The notes below the pieces were generated by a model. The model made no database searches. It was not told the origin of the DNA and worked only from the letters and a program-made list of their open reading frames with translations. The position numbers and the translations under genes were made by a program. 64,000 bases of DNA, from positions 77,290,972-77,354,971 of the forward strand of contig CP141127.1 of the NCBI GenBank assembly GCA_035236585.1. The letters run 5' to 3'. The DNA is from Warburgia ugandensis (Eukaryota > Streptophyta > Magnoliopsida > Canellales > Canellaceae). Numbering within the stretch: the first letter of the stretch is position 1; each line of letters begins with the position of its first letter. This document shows, piece by piece, positions 42,213 to 54,047 of this stretch.

Positions 42213-42956
42213 TTCTTCCTCCTTATACAAATTTTTTCCTCAAATTTGTTTTCACATTATCCTTCAAATAATTTTAGAAACATCATCATCTCGTTGTGAA
42301 TTCAAAGTTCTCCTAATTCCTTTAATCTTAAAAAATACTAAAAAATTATTTGATTCCCAACTTCAAACTCTAAACATTTATGTTGCTTATTAGTGTAGCT
42401 TTTTTGTTTAATTTAAATAATAAAGAGCTGCTTTTGCTACGCGCCCTAATACTCAGCCTTTACTTGTTAACACATCAAAATTGTTATATAATTTCTGCTC
42501 ATATATAGGTAATGTTCCCAAATCTTTAAGGTGAGCATAATAATTCTCAGTTTTCAATCACGAGTCACATTATTCACCTCATACTTCTTCAATTATCATA
42601 ACCATTTTCTATTTATTTTGTTTGCTTCAATTTCTCTAATTTTTATTATATTTGTTAACTTAAGGTCAAAATATTCCACTTAGATAAAGGTTTAAAGGTC
42701 AACCAAATTCATGATTAGGTTTATCTAACTATATCTCCTATCAATTTTGAACTATACTCCACATCTTTCAAGAGTTGTCTAAGTTCTCATTTGAAGATAC
42801 TATTTGTATAGTCTTATACTCTAGTTCTTTTCTCTAAGAATTATACTAGTCTCATGAGAATACTCTTACTCATTCAAGGACTAATTTTTCCTTGTTTTTG
42901 TAAAGCATGACAACCTTTATAAGCGACATCTGTTTCTCATTAGTCAAAATTAACTA

Positions 42957-42980
42957 TATGAGTTATCTTTGTAACTCATA
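42957..42980 (-). promoter_or_regulatory. E2 leader hairpin
   Basis: A perfect 9-bp stem with a 6-nt loop, beginning about 77 nt after the primer site. The position and sequence match the 11-bp hairpin of E3 at 49573-49598. The role (packaging, dimerisation or translation control) is a guess. Confidence 0.6.
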
Positions 42981-43058
42981 CCTTATCAACCAACACTCAT
43001 TGGTTGACTGCATATGACTTTTAGACATGTTGGGTAGGTTGTCAGAGGATTAAACTGA

Positions 43059-43070
43059 GCTTTGCTACCA
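43059..43070 (-). promoter_or_regulatory. E2 primer-binding site, degenerate
   Basis: The minus strand reads TGGTAGCAAAGC, two substitutions from the tRNA-iMet complement TGGTATCAGAGC, and sits 2 bp inside the LTR end. Confidence 0.75.
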
Positions 43071-43072
43071 AC

Positions 43073-46000
43073 TGTGACATCTCGGTTGTTTATACAAATT
43101 TTTCTCAATTCTTTGAAATTCAACAACGAAAATTCCTTTTATGTAAAGAGAGTTTTCACAAAATCCCAGTCTCATCTCTAAAAAAAGAATACATTTCAAA
43201 GATTCATATATGTGAAAAGGAATATATTTAATATTTTCTAAGATTATATCCAGTCACAATCCAACTATATATACATACATGTTTAGAAAGATCAAATCAA
43301 AGTCATATACTTACATGGTCAACACAATCTCTCACTACTAATGTCCACATCTAAGGTTCCTTCTACCTCGAGGTGTTTTTTCTTCAAGTCAATTTCTTCA
43401 AACCTGAGACATTGTAATTTACAATGTCTTAGCAAGTCTATACTTGGTAGGTATTTGAGCATCTAGTTTGGTGCTATGCATAAAGCCAAATACAAATTGG
43501 ATATCCAAGCCATTTGTAAATTTCTTCTAAGAAACAATACATGTTCATATAGCCTTAACCATGAGATAATATTCATATCACATACATCTCAATTCATTTC
43601 AAGTAATTTTAGATCATATCATCTCAAAACATTATATCGACTCATAATATGGACTAACATTTGACAAATTATCTCAAAATCTAATAACTCCTAATCTACT
43701 CAGAGCATGTTATAAGTATATGTAATGCAATTAGCATAACAAAAATCCTATCAAAGACTTAATCTATCCATGTATAACATCACTACATGAAAAAATCACA
43801 GGATATACATGTAAAGAATAATATACATTATCAATATGCATAAATTAGTGATAAAATAATAAAATAATTGAATTACTTTTCAATTCAATAATAAGCAGAT
43901 TCACGCCACATCTAAATCAGAGCATATCAACTCATCAATGACAAATCCATGCATAATATATATCTGAGCATATTAGCTCACAACAGGCAAATCCATGTCA
44001 AATACATATCTAAGCATATCAGCTCACTATAGCCAAATCTATGTCAAAAACCAAAATTATGAATCAAATCATGATGTAAAAATATCTCTTAATTCACCCC
44101 AGTTCAAACAATGACCATACCATAGCACCTAGAAGTTTGCTAGTACCTCTTGCTCCTACCCTCATTAGCCGCCCTCTTAGGCCACCCTCATGATTACAAG
44201 TATAAATTGTGAATCAAACTTTGATTACATGCAAGAAGACGAAATGCAATGAAATACAAATCATGGTTATGCATTAAAATGAAATATCAAATTCACAAAA
44301 AGCATAAATAAAATGTGAGTGGTAGTAATTCTACACCAATGGTCTTATGGTAAAATGAATCATTTATTCCTACTAAAATTTTATAGGGTCTCTCTATTTT
44401 TTGAACTTACGCATTTTACTCATGCGATATGATTTGCCTAAGAAATCAACACTCACATTTCCAAATAAAACTGAAGACTACATATCTCTATCAATATTAT
44501 TCATATGTCTCAATAATCTTCATACATCACATTAATAATATCCAATGAAATCATCAAAAGGAGAATATATATCATTTATATCATCCATAAAGAGTGATAC
44601 ATTCACAATTTGTAATCATGTCATCCATCAATTCATTAAAACCTATCATACCATGTATTTGACTAGACCAAATATTTAGTCATAATACAAATATAAGGAA
44701 AATTATAGATGTTAGAACAACCTACCTCATGTGGCCATTTCATTAGTTCCCATAAGTGTTTCCTTTAGCTTTGACCATATACTCACTTCTAAGTCAATCT
44801 AATTGCACCTTAAACTATATATTGCATAAAATTTCTATTTTAACACACATAAATAATTAGATTTTTAAATCTAATTATGATCTAATGTTCTAGATCATCA
44901 AACCATTAGATTTCTATAATTCCATCTTTAATACATACTTAAATCTCATGGTGTTAGCCATTTAGGCTACTGATCTATATTCTCAACCATGGATCATCAA
45001 CTAAACATCCATCAAACTTTGGATCATTTGATCCATGCCATTGATTATTGATCAATGGTTTATATACACCTAATCATACTTGGATTTAGTGATTTACATC
45101 TTTTCAATTTTGCGAACCAGCAATCCCAGCCACTAATTAATTGTTTAATCCACAATTTTGAATGGCTAGATCCATGCTTGTTACATTATAGCCATTGGAT
45201 GGTGGTTTAATTTTTTATTTTTAGACTATCCAACACTTGGATTTTGTGTAACTATATGAAACAACATATCTAGTATTTTTGTTTATAGATCTGAATGTGA
45301 TCCAATGGCTAGATCATATTACATTTTCATAAAATATTGTTTTATGTTTCAAATTTGCGTGTCTAGCCAAAATCCAATGATCATATATCATTTGATTATT
45401 TAAGAAATTGTAAATTGGATATTTGATCGCAATTTGATGGTTCACCTTCATGTATCACCCTTATAAACTATAGATTGGAAGATCCTATGCAAATTTGATC
45501 ATGGATGGACGAATTTAATGGATTAGAGGTCCACAATGATGGATAGAAACATCTGGCAGTGGATAGTCACTGGATCTCATCATCCATGATCTATATTTTC
45601 ATCTTGAAAATTCTATGGATAATAAGAAAAATCTTAAATCTATCACGCCTTCTTCATAAAATACCATAAAAGATTCAAATTGGTGAAGTGGGGCAATGAA
45701 TCCTACCTCAATAGTGTGTTGTTATATGTCATCTCTAGATTGATCGGATTAATCATAGATCTTTGGATCTCATCATCCCTTCACTATGCATCAATTTATG
45801 CTAAAACCTTGACCAAGACTCCATCGATCAATGAAATTAACAAAGGGGTTTTGGTCATTATGATGACTAGAATAGATCTATTGTAACAGATCAAGGTTTT
45901 AGTGATCTACTACCTATTTCATGCTAAATACATCACACTTTCACTCCTGTCAACATCCCATTACAGTTACCAATGATGAAGATGGGTGGTATCTGACTAA

Positions 46001-46457
46001 AAGTTTTCTCTCACTCTTCATTTCTCTCCCCATTTCTTTCTTCTTCTTCTCTTTCCTTTCCCTTTAAGTTAATAATCAAATTGTTTTAATTTAATTTTTA
46101 TTCACTTTTACTATTTTTTCTTTCATTATTGCTACGTCTCATCCTAAAACAAGATTATGACTAGTCCTTATGCCATTTGACAGCTTGTGCATCGATTTTT
46201 GCAAAGCAGAGCCCACATTGTGAAATGACTAAATACACTTCAACTGCATTATTTCCAACCTTTTCATTCATACTTTATTTTCATTGTTCATAGTGTTGAT
46301 GGAATCATCTTGATGCACATACTCCAAATTTTGATTTTTTGGAGTCAAATTTTGAGTTTCCAAAGAGGTCATTTCTACAAAATTCAATTCCTTGTTCCAC
46401 TCAAATAAAAAAATAATATAACACATACAAATGAACCCAAAATTGAGGGTTGTTGCA
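43073..46457 (-). repeat. E2 5' LTR, 3,385 bp
   Basis: The + strand begins TGTGACATCTCGG and ends GAGGGTTGTTGCA (CA end). It is complete by comparison with the solo LTR ends. Paired hairpins lie at 43407-43446. Confidence 0.85.
43407..43446 (-). promoter_or_regulatory. Paired hairpins in E2 LTR
   Basis: In LTR sense, CAAGT-ATAG-ACTTG is followed by AGACATTGTAA-A-TTACAATGTCT (perfect 11-bp stem). The first stem has T:A where related LTRs have C:G, a compensatory difference. Confidence 0.7.
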
Positions 46458-46550
46458 AGTGATTAGGTATGTAAGTATTTAAGTTTCATTTATTACTTAA
46501 TAAGAAGCACAGTGACTATTACTACTGGTTATTGGAGACATGTGTTGCCT
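46458..46550 (+). pseudogene. CACTA transposase-like gene, copy C, 5' scrap
   Basis: The segment 46502-46550 reads RSTVTITTGYWRHVLP, matching RSMVPITFEDWRYLP of copy A and the solo-LTR insertion point of copy B. The E2 LTR precedes it and the truncated E3 LTR begins right after it. The gene resumes beyond E3 at 61564 with a later exon, so about two exons are missing between. Confidence 0.65.
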
Positions 46551-47739
46551 TAAATACATGCATTTTATGGTTAGAAATTGATTAAAATGGATGATTTCTA
46601 CTAGAAAACATATTGGACAATTTGGATCGTCCGATCGGTTACTGTGTAAACAATGATTGACAACATTTGATCATCGATCAGATGCTATTAGTGAGATCCC
46701 CATCTTTAAAATAAAATAAAATGATAGGATGGCTCAAATTGTATGGATTTGAAGTGAAACAAATCGAATGATGTAGGGCATCCGATTTGTCACTATTCAA
46801 ATAGAAATCCTTTGATGTTTGATCAATGATGAGATGTCCTAGATGAATTCCTAAACCTTGAATTTGCTAAAATATTATATAAATTATGAAAATTGGATAA
46901 ACATGCAAATTAGAAAGGATGAGTACTGTTCATGGTGAATAAATCTAAATTTGATCATTAAATTTTGATAAAAGTATGAATTTAAAAGTTATGTATCGAA
47001 TTAGATGTCAGAAATTCATGGACTATAGGGATGCTTCGATTATTATTGACCATTGGATCATAATCAAATGTGCAAATGGGAAACTGATGATATAACTTTT
47101 ATGCAATTTGACGAAGTGTGACGATAGGATTGGATTGATGATTGAAAGTAATATTACCATCCAACATCCAGAACTCGATAGTATGTATTTAGACAATTAT
47201 CCAAGAAATAAGACCTTGAAATACCAAGTTAGTTCACTGTGACTTATGGACTAAACCTTTAGATTTTGATGGTCTATCAGGGGGTTATTCCAAGGGAAAA
47301 GGCAAAGCTAAACTGTGGACCATTAACTGGTGAATGGATGATGGATCTAGGACTAACCTGATAATGTATTACTCTATGGAATAGATGATTACTAGAAAGT
47401 TAAATGCCTTATGATGACCTAAGTAGCTCGACTTTGACTAAAACAAAATTTTTATGTACTCATTTATATATTATTCAACATTGACAAGAACTCTATAACA
47501 TCAACAGACAAGATTGACCGATAAGTCAAGATGAGGAAGGAACTTAGCAAAATTGAGAATTTTTCCTATGAGGTAGGTGGTTTTAACATCTATTTGCCCT
47601 TGAGATTTTAAATAATCAAATTTTAGTTTATCATGTTTTCTATTTCGGATTACTTGACTATCATGAAACTTACACTTCATCATGTTGCTTTGTTTGAAGC
47701 TTGTAAAGAATGCAATGTTTGCAAATGAGACACATGAAC

Positions 47740-47742
<3 letters not shown>

Positions 47743-47771
<29 letters not shown>

Positions 47772-47856
47772 TGTATGTATGTATGTATGTATGTATGTAT
47801 GTATGTATGTATGTATGTATGTATGTATGTATGTATGTATGTATGTATGTATGTAT
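47743..47856. repeat. (ATGT)n microsatellite in E3 5' LTR
   Basis: About 28 tetranucleotide units. The tract at 59829-59938 lies at the same place in the 3' LTR, so the repeat was present in the element before insertion. Open frames reading YVCM or HTYI across it are artefacts. Confidence 0.97.
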
Positions 47857-48837
47857 CTTCATAGCTATGATGCACGCTTTTATATGAAAAATGAAAATGA
47901 TGTTGTTCATTACATGTAGTAGAGTGTTTTTGAAAAAATTGATGATATTTGAAATGCATCAATCCCATGTTTTAAGAAGAGATTAAAGAAATGCATGATT
48001 TTGCATGAGATATATGTTATATGATTTAAGATCATTAAGGATTGAGACATATATTAGTTCAGGCAAATGAGCCTGATGGGCACTATGCTGAGAGGTTATA
48101 CGGGGTGGCCTCCCCACCTCTAACCACCAAAAGTACTAGGTATCCATGCCCAAAGTGGCATCATTTTTCTCTATTGATGTGGTAGGAATAACCATTGGAG
48201 GTGGTCACCGCACCATTTCCAGACGTATCTGTAGTGGCCGTGGAGGCTGTGGTGGCTATTCTCTAAATACTAGAGAGGCACAATTCAGTGATCTGGTCAT
48301 GAGCATAGTGTGCCACAAGATTTCTGTTTTGTGATCCACATAGATGGGCTTGATGATGGCGTTTAGATGAGTATTCATACCAACCGACAGATGTGTTCAC
48401 CGGGGTGCATATGTGCACGTGATGATGTTGTTAGTTTGGGATTGCTAACATTTACGGTTTAATCGATCACTACTTTAATACTTTGAGGACTTTATGATGT
48501 TTGATTTATCAAGTTAGATAGTGGATCTTTCACCTAGTTCTCAAGTTATGTTTACATGTGATTTTGGGATATGTTCTATATTGCAAATTTACTTGAGATT
48601 ACTATGATGATTCAACCATTTGGAAAATGCATATTTAAAGTCGTACATGTTTTATATGGATACTATCTAAAATATTTTAACATAAAACTATGGAACTAAT
48701 ATTGAAAAATGACTTTAATCATGTTTCTTATCTTTGATTTCTTTATCATATTCTTTAGAAATTGCATGAAAAAGGATTTGAGATGCTGTTTAGAATTGCA
48801 TAAAAAACTTGGTAAAATAAATGTGTAACTGCCTACA

Positions 48838-48883
48838 CAAGCATAAGCTTGCTGAGACATTGTAAATTGTTTACAATGTCTCA
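48838..48883 (+). promoter_or_regulatory. Paired hairpins in E3 5' LTR
   Basis: First hairpin CAAGC-ATAA-GCTTG (48838-48851), then TGAGACATTGTAAA-TTG-TTTACAATGTCTCA (48853-48883), a perfect 14-bp stem with a 3-nt loop. It lies about 0.6 kb before the LTR end, in the part likely to be R or U5. Possible roles are transcript 3'-end formation or RNA packaging. Confidence 0.75.
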
Positions 48884-49175
48884 GGTTGAAGAAATAGAAC
48901 AGGGAAATGAAGCAGAGGACTGTGTTAGAGAGTTCAAGATGACTAATCAGTAATATCAAATAGGTTTGCATTATGATTAATTTAAATAGTGGACTAAAGT
49001 AACACTTCGATCTAATATGACTTTACTTTATGGATATGTAGACGTGTAACTTGTGGTTGTGTGGCTATGATTGGATTAATCATAGCAGGTATATTTTAAG
49101 TCATCGATGTTTCTTTGGTTTTGATTTAATTTTGATTTTCAAAGCACAAAGTTCTGTATGTAAATGTGATGGGAT

Positions 49176-49190
49176 GGAGACGAAGTCTCC
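49176..49190 (+). promoter_or_regulatory. Short hairpin GGAGAC-GAA-GTCTCC in E3 5' LTR
   Basis: A 6-bp perfect stem. Counterparts are at 61258-61272 (GGA loop, one stem mismatch) and 23360-23374 (GCA loop, stem intact). Confidence 0.45.
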
Positions 49191-49483
49191 CTTATCCTTT
49201 TATTTGTCAAAATTGTGTTTATTAGGTACTTCACAATGACATGCATTACATATCTAATGTCTGAAAAATAGAGAAAACTCTGACAAATTTTCAATAGAAA
49301 TATAGCGCTCATTTCACCGGTAATCCTTTTTTAGAAAAGAAAAATGGCACATGGGGTTTTTAAAAGGGTCTTTTCATGAAAATGTTTTTCACTGTTTGTT
49401 TTCTAAATATTTTTGTAAAATAAGGGCCCGACATTTCAAAAAGAATTGCAAAAATGTATTATAAGAATCCGGGTCATTATAGT

Positions 49484-49495
49484 TGGTATCAGAGC
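49484..49495 (+). promoter_or_regulatory. E3 primer-binding site (tRNA-iMet)
   Basis: TGGTATCAGAGC, an exact complement to the 3' end of initiator tRNA-Met, 2 bp inside the 5' LTR end. Confidence 0.94.
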
Positions 49496-49572
49496 CCGGT
49501 CAATCCTCTCACAGCCAATCCAACATATCCAAAATTCATATAAAGTTAATCATTGATTGTTGATTGATAAGA

Positions 49573-49598
49573 TATGAGTTATAGAGATAACTCATATA
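49573..49598 (+). promoter_or_regulatory. E3 leader hairpin
   Basis: ATATGAGTTAT-AGAG-ATAACTCATAT, a perfect 11-bp stem with a 4-nt loop, 78 nt downstream of the primer site. Element E2 has the same hairpin at the same distance. Confidence 0.65.
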
Positions 49599-51679
49599 AG
49601 TAATGTGGATGAACGTAGAAATAGATGCAACCCACAAAGGTTAGCAAGTTCTAAGAAGACACTAGGTTTATAGTTGTTGTACAAATTAGAGGAGTACTTT
49701 TATGAAATTAGTATATTTCTTAGAGTAAGAGACAATAACATTAGAATATAACTGTAGTATATCTAGAAGAAAACTTTGTTAGAGGATATATCTATTCAAA
49801 TGGGCAACCATCTGAGGATTCAAGTTTTAACTTGGACAATTTGCATAACCCTTTGAAGATTATGATAAATACTACACTAAAAGATTATGATGGTAATGGA
49901 AGAGAGATTAGAAGTAATAGAAGAGGTCTTGAGAACATTAAGGGAATTATAGTATTGGCCCATGCATGTAGTGAATATATTCAAAATTTTGGTATTATGA
50001 AAATCAGTGGAAGTATGATAGAATAAAACTTTAATGTAGAAGGATTTGTTGACCTATGAGGTGAGAACAAGTTAATCCTTATATATGTGAAGATAGTGGT
50101 AGGCAATCATCACTTAGAAGCAATTGCCAATCTAATGATTCTTGAAAATTCTAGCTATAACTTGGAGGTGCATAATGCTTAGAGAATATAACAATTATTT
50201 TATAAGAATGATTATTAAATGATAAGAAAGATCAGTATGTGAGTGGAGAATTGAAGCATGAATACAAAAAAAGTTAGCAAATAAATTCAAATGATTTCTG
50301 AGGCTGTTGGTAAGAATTGGAGAAAGATTGGGATAGATGTCACACTATATGGGAGTATCTGACATTTGTTATCTAACTGCTTGTAAATCTAAAGTATCTA
50401 AAGGATTATATTGTGAGAATATAGTAAGATGGAGATAATTATATTTGATAGACATTGAACAACGAAAGTGATGATGATGCGATTTTCAATGTTTAGGAAG
50501 AGGAAATCTTAAAGAATCGGAATATGAACATAGTGAATGCATTATTATGACTATAAGAGAATTATGATATGGTTATGACCATATTGGTGTATTCTAGTGG
50601 AAATTTTATAAAAGTATTTATATTAAATGTTCTGATGCTGATTTAGATGAGAATGTTTATCTATGATGAGAATTGGATTATATATTTTAGGCATGATTAT
50701 GAATGAATTTTTAAAGGAGAGAATTATTTAAAGGATTCAAAATCCATGGGACTTGATGTATTGTTAATAGATCTATGTGTATTAGAATACCTAGTATATG
50801 CCAGATATAATTGATTGAAGATGCTACTTGATCCTTTTGAGAATTCTAATTCTAATTTGAATGTGAATATTGTTTGAGGACACAACAACTATTTTATAAA
50901 ATAGTTGGGAGATAACAATGAGGATGAACAGATAGATAGAGAACCAAAGTATGAAATACAATTGATGAATTCAAAAGATATTGAAAATATTTGTGAAGAT
51001 GTTGTATTAGAGAATTCCAACTTTTATTTATTTGGAAGTATTTGATTTATGGACCAAAAGTGTGGATGTAGTGACTATTATGTACAACAAATTATGTTGA
51101 GAGTTGAATAAAAGATTGTCAAGAAAAATGATTTTATGCTATTGACAATGATCAAGAAGAGAATAATTTGAAATATTAAATCTTATATTAAGTGAATTGT
51201 TTAGAAAATTGAAACATATGTTACTAATGACGAAATGACTTCCAATGAATGTGGTCATGAGATAAATCATGAGTGAAATGAAATTTGATGAACAGGATTG
51301 TGATTTGTAATTATATAAGTTCAATTACCACTGATGTAAAAGGTTGGAGGTATTACATATGCAAATTGATTTCTGAGTTGAGGAAGTAGTCTTGTTGACA
51401 TGATCAACCATAGTGGTTTGGGTAGTAGAAATAACAACTATTCTTGAACAAGATATTCTCCTAAGTTCAGTAGATCAAAAGGAAAGTGAGTGTAGTAATA
51501 TTGTTGAGCAGTCTGATGAGGACAAGAGGCTCTTTTCTTTAATAGTCATATAAAATCCATAGTCAGCAACAGTCTATTAGATGTGGTGTAGATTCTTAGT
51601 AAAGGTAGTGCCTAGGTTACATGAGTGCCTATTTTTCTGAGCCATGTTCTTAGGTAGGACAATATTAACATAAATGATA

Positions 51680-52112
51680 ATAACAACAATTACAGCGTTC
51701 TGGATGTGGAGTGTTTGGGCATTTCATCAATAACTATCGAAAAAGAGGAGTGAAACAGATATACAGTGAAGGCCAAACAATTCTAATTCCAAGTAATTAG
51801 GGATGATGGTGGAAATACATTTAAGGTTAAAGATAGGTATATGGGAGTTTTGTTGGACCCAAGTTCCACATACAATTATATTCATTATTCTTATATTTTG
51901 CATGGGCTTGCTGTACATATCTTGGATTTTGAGTTGTATGTGATGACACTAGTAGGAAGATGGATTTTAATGGGAAGTTTCTTTAGGATATGCATTGTAT
52001 GATTGTGGGTGAAAGGATGGATATCTATCTTATCCTCCTTAATATGGATGATTTCGAGGTTATTTTGAAAATGAAGTGGTTAGTAACAATGGCAATAGTG
52101 GATTATCACAAG
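51680..52112 (+). pseudogene. Ty3/gypsy gag zinc knuckle and protease relic
   Basis: At 51699-51749 the frame reads SGCGVFGHFINNYRKRG, a CCHC zinc knuckle that has lost its first and last cysteines. From 51841 it reads MGVLLDPSSTYNYIHYSY, matching the retropepsin active-site region but with DPSS in place of the usual D-S/T-G-A. From about 52005 it reads YLILLNMDDFEVILKMKW and IVDYHK-stop, the familiar protease-end block (LDMxDFDVILGMDWL, IDCH). The interval 51964-52004 is out of frame. RT should follow but is not recognisable before the polypurine tract. The match assigns E3 to Ty3/gypsy. Confidence 0.8.
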
Positions 52113-53090
52113 TAGATTATCTTGGTGTATTGCTACAGTCAGTGATCTCATTCTAAGGAAAGATGAGCAGAAAAAGGGTATATACGTTATTTAGTTATAA
52201 AGGAAGCGTGACACTTTCCTAAGGGATATCGAGAATAGTTAACAACCATAATTATGGTGAAGGCTGAAAATACATAGGCGGATGAGATAACTATGATTTA
52301 AGAATCCCAAGATATCTCTTAAAAGGGTTTTCTGATTGCCAATGCATTAGGAGATTGATGTGATGATTGAGTTTTTGGGCATAATCCTAAATTTAAGGTG
52401 CTAGCCCTTTAATGAAGAAAAATAGATCAATGTAGCTATTATTGTGAAATTACTTCAAGGTTTATATGGATTACATTACACATGATTTCAATTATGAGAA
52501 GGCATATGAAGAGTGATGCTTACAAGGAGAGATTCACCTTTACACTTATTATGACACCACCTTTAAGCAATGATTGATAGATAACCTATCATGATATTTC
52601 TGATATGAGGCAAGATAATTGACATGAAAATGTCTTCTTCATGAGTTGAAATGCTCAGAGTTGATTTGGCATAGGTATGCCTATTTTATGAGCAGTATGC
52701 TCTGTGATATTGGGTGTGGAATTGCTATTTTGAGATGTTAACTGATTTTGTCTTTATTCTAATATTACCTTACGTGTCTAATGGTAGAGTATTAGAGTGC
52801 ATAGTGAAAGTTTCCCTTTATTGCTCAAAGCTGATAGAAAAGCTATGATAATAAGAGGCATAAAGGTTTAGAGTTGAAGTTGAAATTAGGTGATTCTTGA
52901 GGATTATATTAAGTAAAGAGCTGTGAGGTTCGGAATGAAATGAAAGAACATAGATGCTTTTGATAAAACCTTCCTTTTTGGATTAATTCTGTCACGTGAC
53001 CTCGAGTAATTAAAAGATGTGATAAGATGAGAATGTTTGTAGATTTATTGTGAGATAACATGAAAAGAATTTTGAGGACAAAATTCCTAT
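52113..53090 (+). other. E3 interior after protease, no recognisable RT or integrase
   Basis: Frames are broken every few codons. About 980 bp separate the protease relic from the polypurine tract, far less than a full RT-RNase H-integrase region. Confidence 0.6.
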
Positions 53091-53103
53091 AAGGGGGAAA
53101 GAA
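53091..53103 (+). promoter_or_regulatory. E3 polypurine tract
   Basis: AAGGGGGAAAGAA directly before the LTR start TATAACGATCC (TG to TA change). It is preceded by TTTTGAGGACAAAATTCCT, a sequence common just before plant gypsy 3' LTRs. Confidence 0.85.
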
Positions 53104-53963
53104 TATAACGATCCTAATTTTTAAATTCAATTTTCAAGGATTATAAATTGATTTTGATAAGCATAAATAGGAGAATCTTCATATTTAGGTTTCACTGAAT
53201 TTACCTTTTGAAAGATATCAAATTGGACCCCAATACCTCTATATTTAGATTGTACTCAGAAAGAAAATTCAAACAACACTAAGTTTGCAGAAATCGGAGT
53301 TTGGATGAAGGAGACATGGATGTTTGAATATGAAGGGCATTTTATTAAACATAAGATAGAAAAAAAATAAAATGACCAAATGCTTTAAACAAAGGGAGCC
53401 AGATTTGATACTGGCACCCCCTCACTTTAGGGAACCCGACACAACGTTGGGTTTGCCTTCCTTATAACAACCACAAATTTTGAGCAATTTTAAGGTAATT
53501 ATAGCATACTTTAATTTGAATAAAAATTAGAATTTAAATCCTTGAAAAATTGAATTTCAAGGAAATGAGCCCCTTGAAAACTCAAAATTCTTTATTTGAA
53601 ATCATCAAAAACAAAAACTACAAGTCAAAATAATTCAAACGACACTAATTTTGCACAAAACGGAGATTGGGGTAAAAGACCTTAAAATTTTTACTTGTTA
53701 AAGGGAGTTCCAAATTTATAACCACAACCCTCCACCTTGACGTGATCTTGACACGAGGTGCTGTAGCAAATGACCTGACACGCGTGGAGTAGAGCTCGAC
53801 ATGCAGTAGGTTGGATGCCAAGTGTCACCGTTCTTCTCCGTGTTGGGAAACAACAAATGGAGAAAAACGGGGGAACGTCAGAATGAAGGGAGAGACCCGA
53901 CGTCCACCCGCTCCAAATGACCCCCACTAGTGGAACTCCCTCCGTTTAACCCCCATCGGTGCG

Positions 53964-53966
<3 letters not shown>

Positions 53967-54043
<77 letters not shown>
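53967..54043. repeat. (TC)n microsatellite in nested solo LTR
   Basis: About 38 TC units at the centre of the LTR GC-rich island. Confidence 0.97.

Positions 54044-54047
<4 letters not shown>

Larger units (their letters stand above)
42213..43072 (-). other. E2 residual internal region (860 bp)
   Basis: Runs from purine tract to primer site. The leader half aligns with the E3 leader (49484 onward). There is no gag or pol. A hairpin TATGAGTTA-N6-TAACTCATA lies at 42957-42980. Confidence 0.75.
39308..46457 (-). mobile_element. Gypsy-type LTR element E2, internally deleted
   Basis: Two LTR copies (39308-42212 and 43073-46457) enclose only 860 bp. On minus: 5' LTR 46457-43073, degenerate primer site 43070-43059 (two mismatches to TGGTATCAGAGC), interior, purine tract 42225-42213 (AAGGAGGAAGAA), then the 3' LTR ending at 39308. 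The 3' LTR lacks its last ~630 bp at the junction with CACTA B. The interior has no coding, but its leader matches that of E3, including a conserved hairpin. No TSD can be tested because one end is truncated. Confidence 0.82.
46551..49481 (+). repeat. E3 5' LTR, truncated at its start
   Basis: Aligns with about 58648-61563 (TGGACAATNT, GATCATCGATCA, AGTGAGATCCCCATCTT near both starts; GGGTCATTA(T/C)A at both ends). The U3 portion present in the 3' LTR (53104-53462 and 57928-58647) is missing. Confidence 0.87.
49482..51679 (+). other. E3 leader and probable decayed gag region
   Basis: The leader begins with the primer site and TCACAGCCAATCC. Beyond the 49573 hairpin the frames are short (longest 64 codons at 49832). 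By position this should be gag, but no capsid motif could be read. Confidence 0.5.

Noticed and set aside
47501-47968. 155-codon minus frame with HTYI repeats and + frames with YVCM repeats
   Set aside because: Microsatellite translation inside the E3 LTR; the same artefact recurs at 59731-60066.
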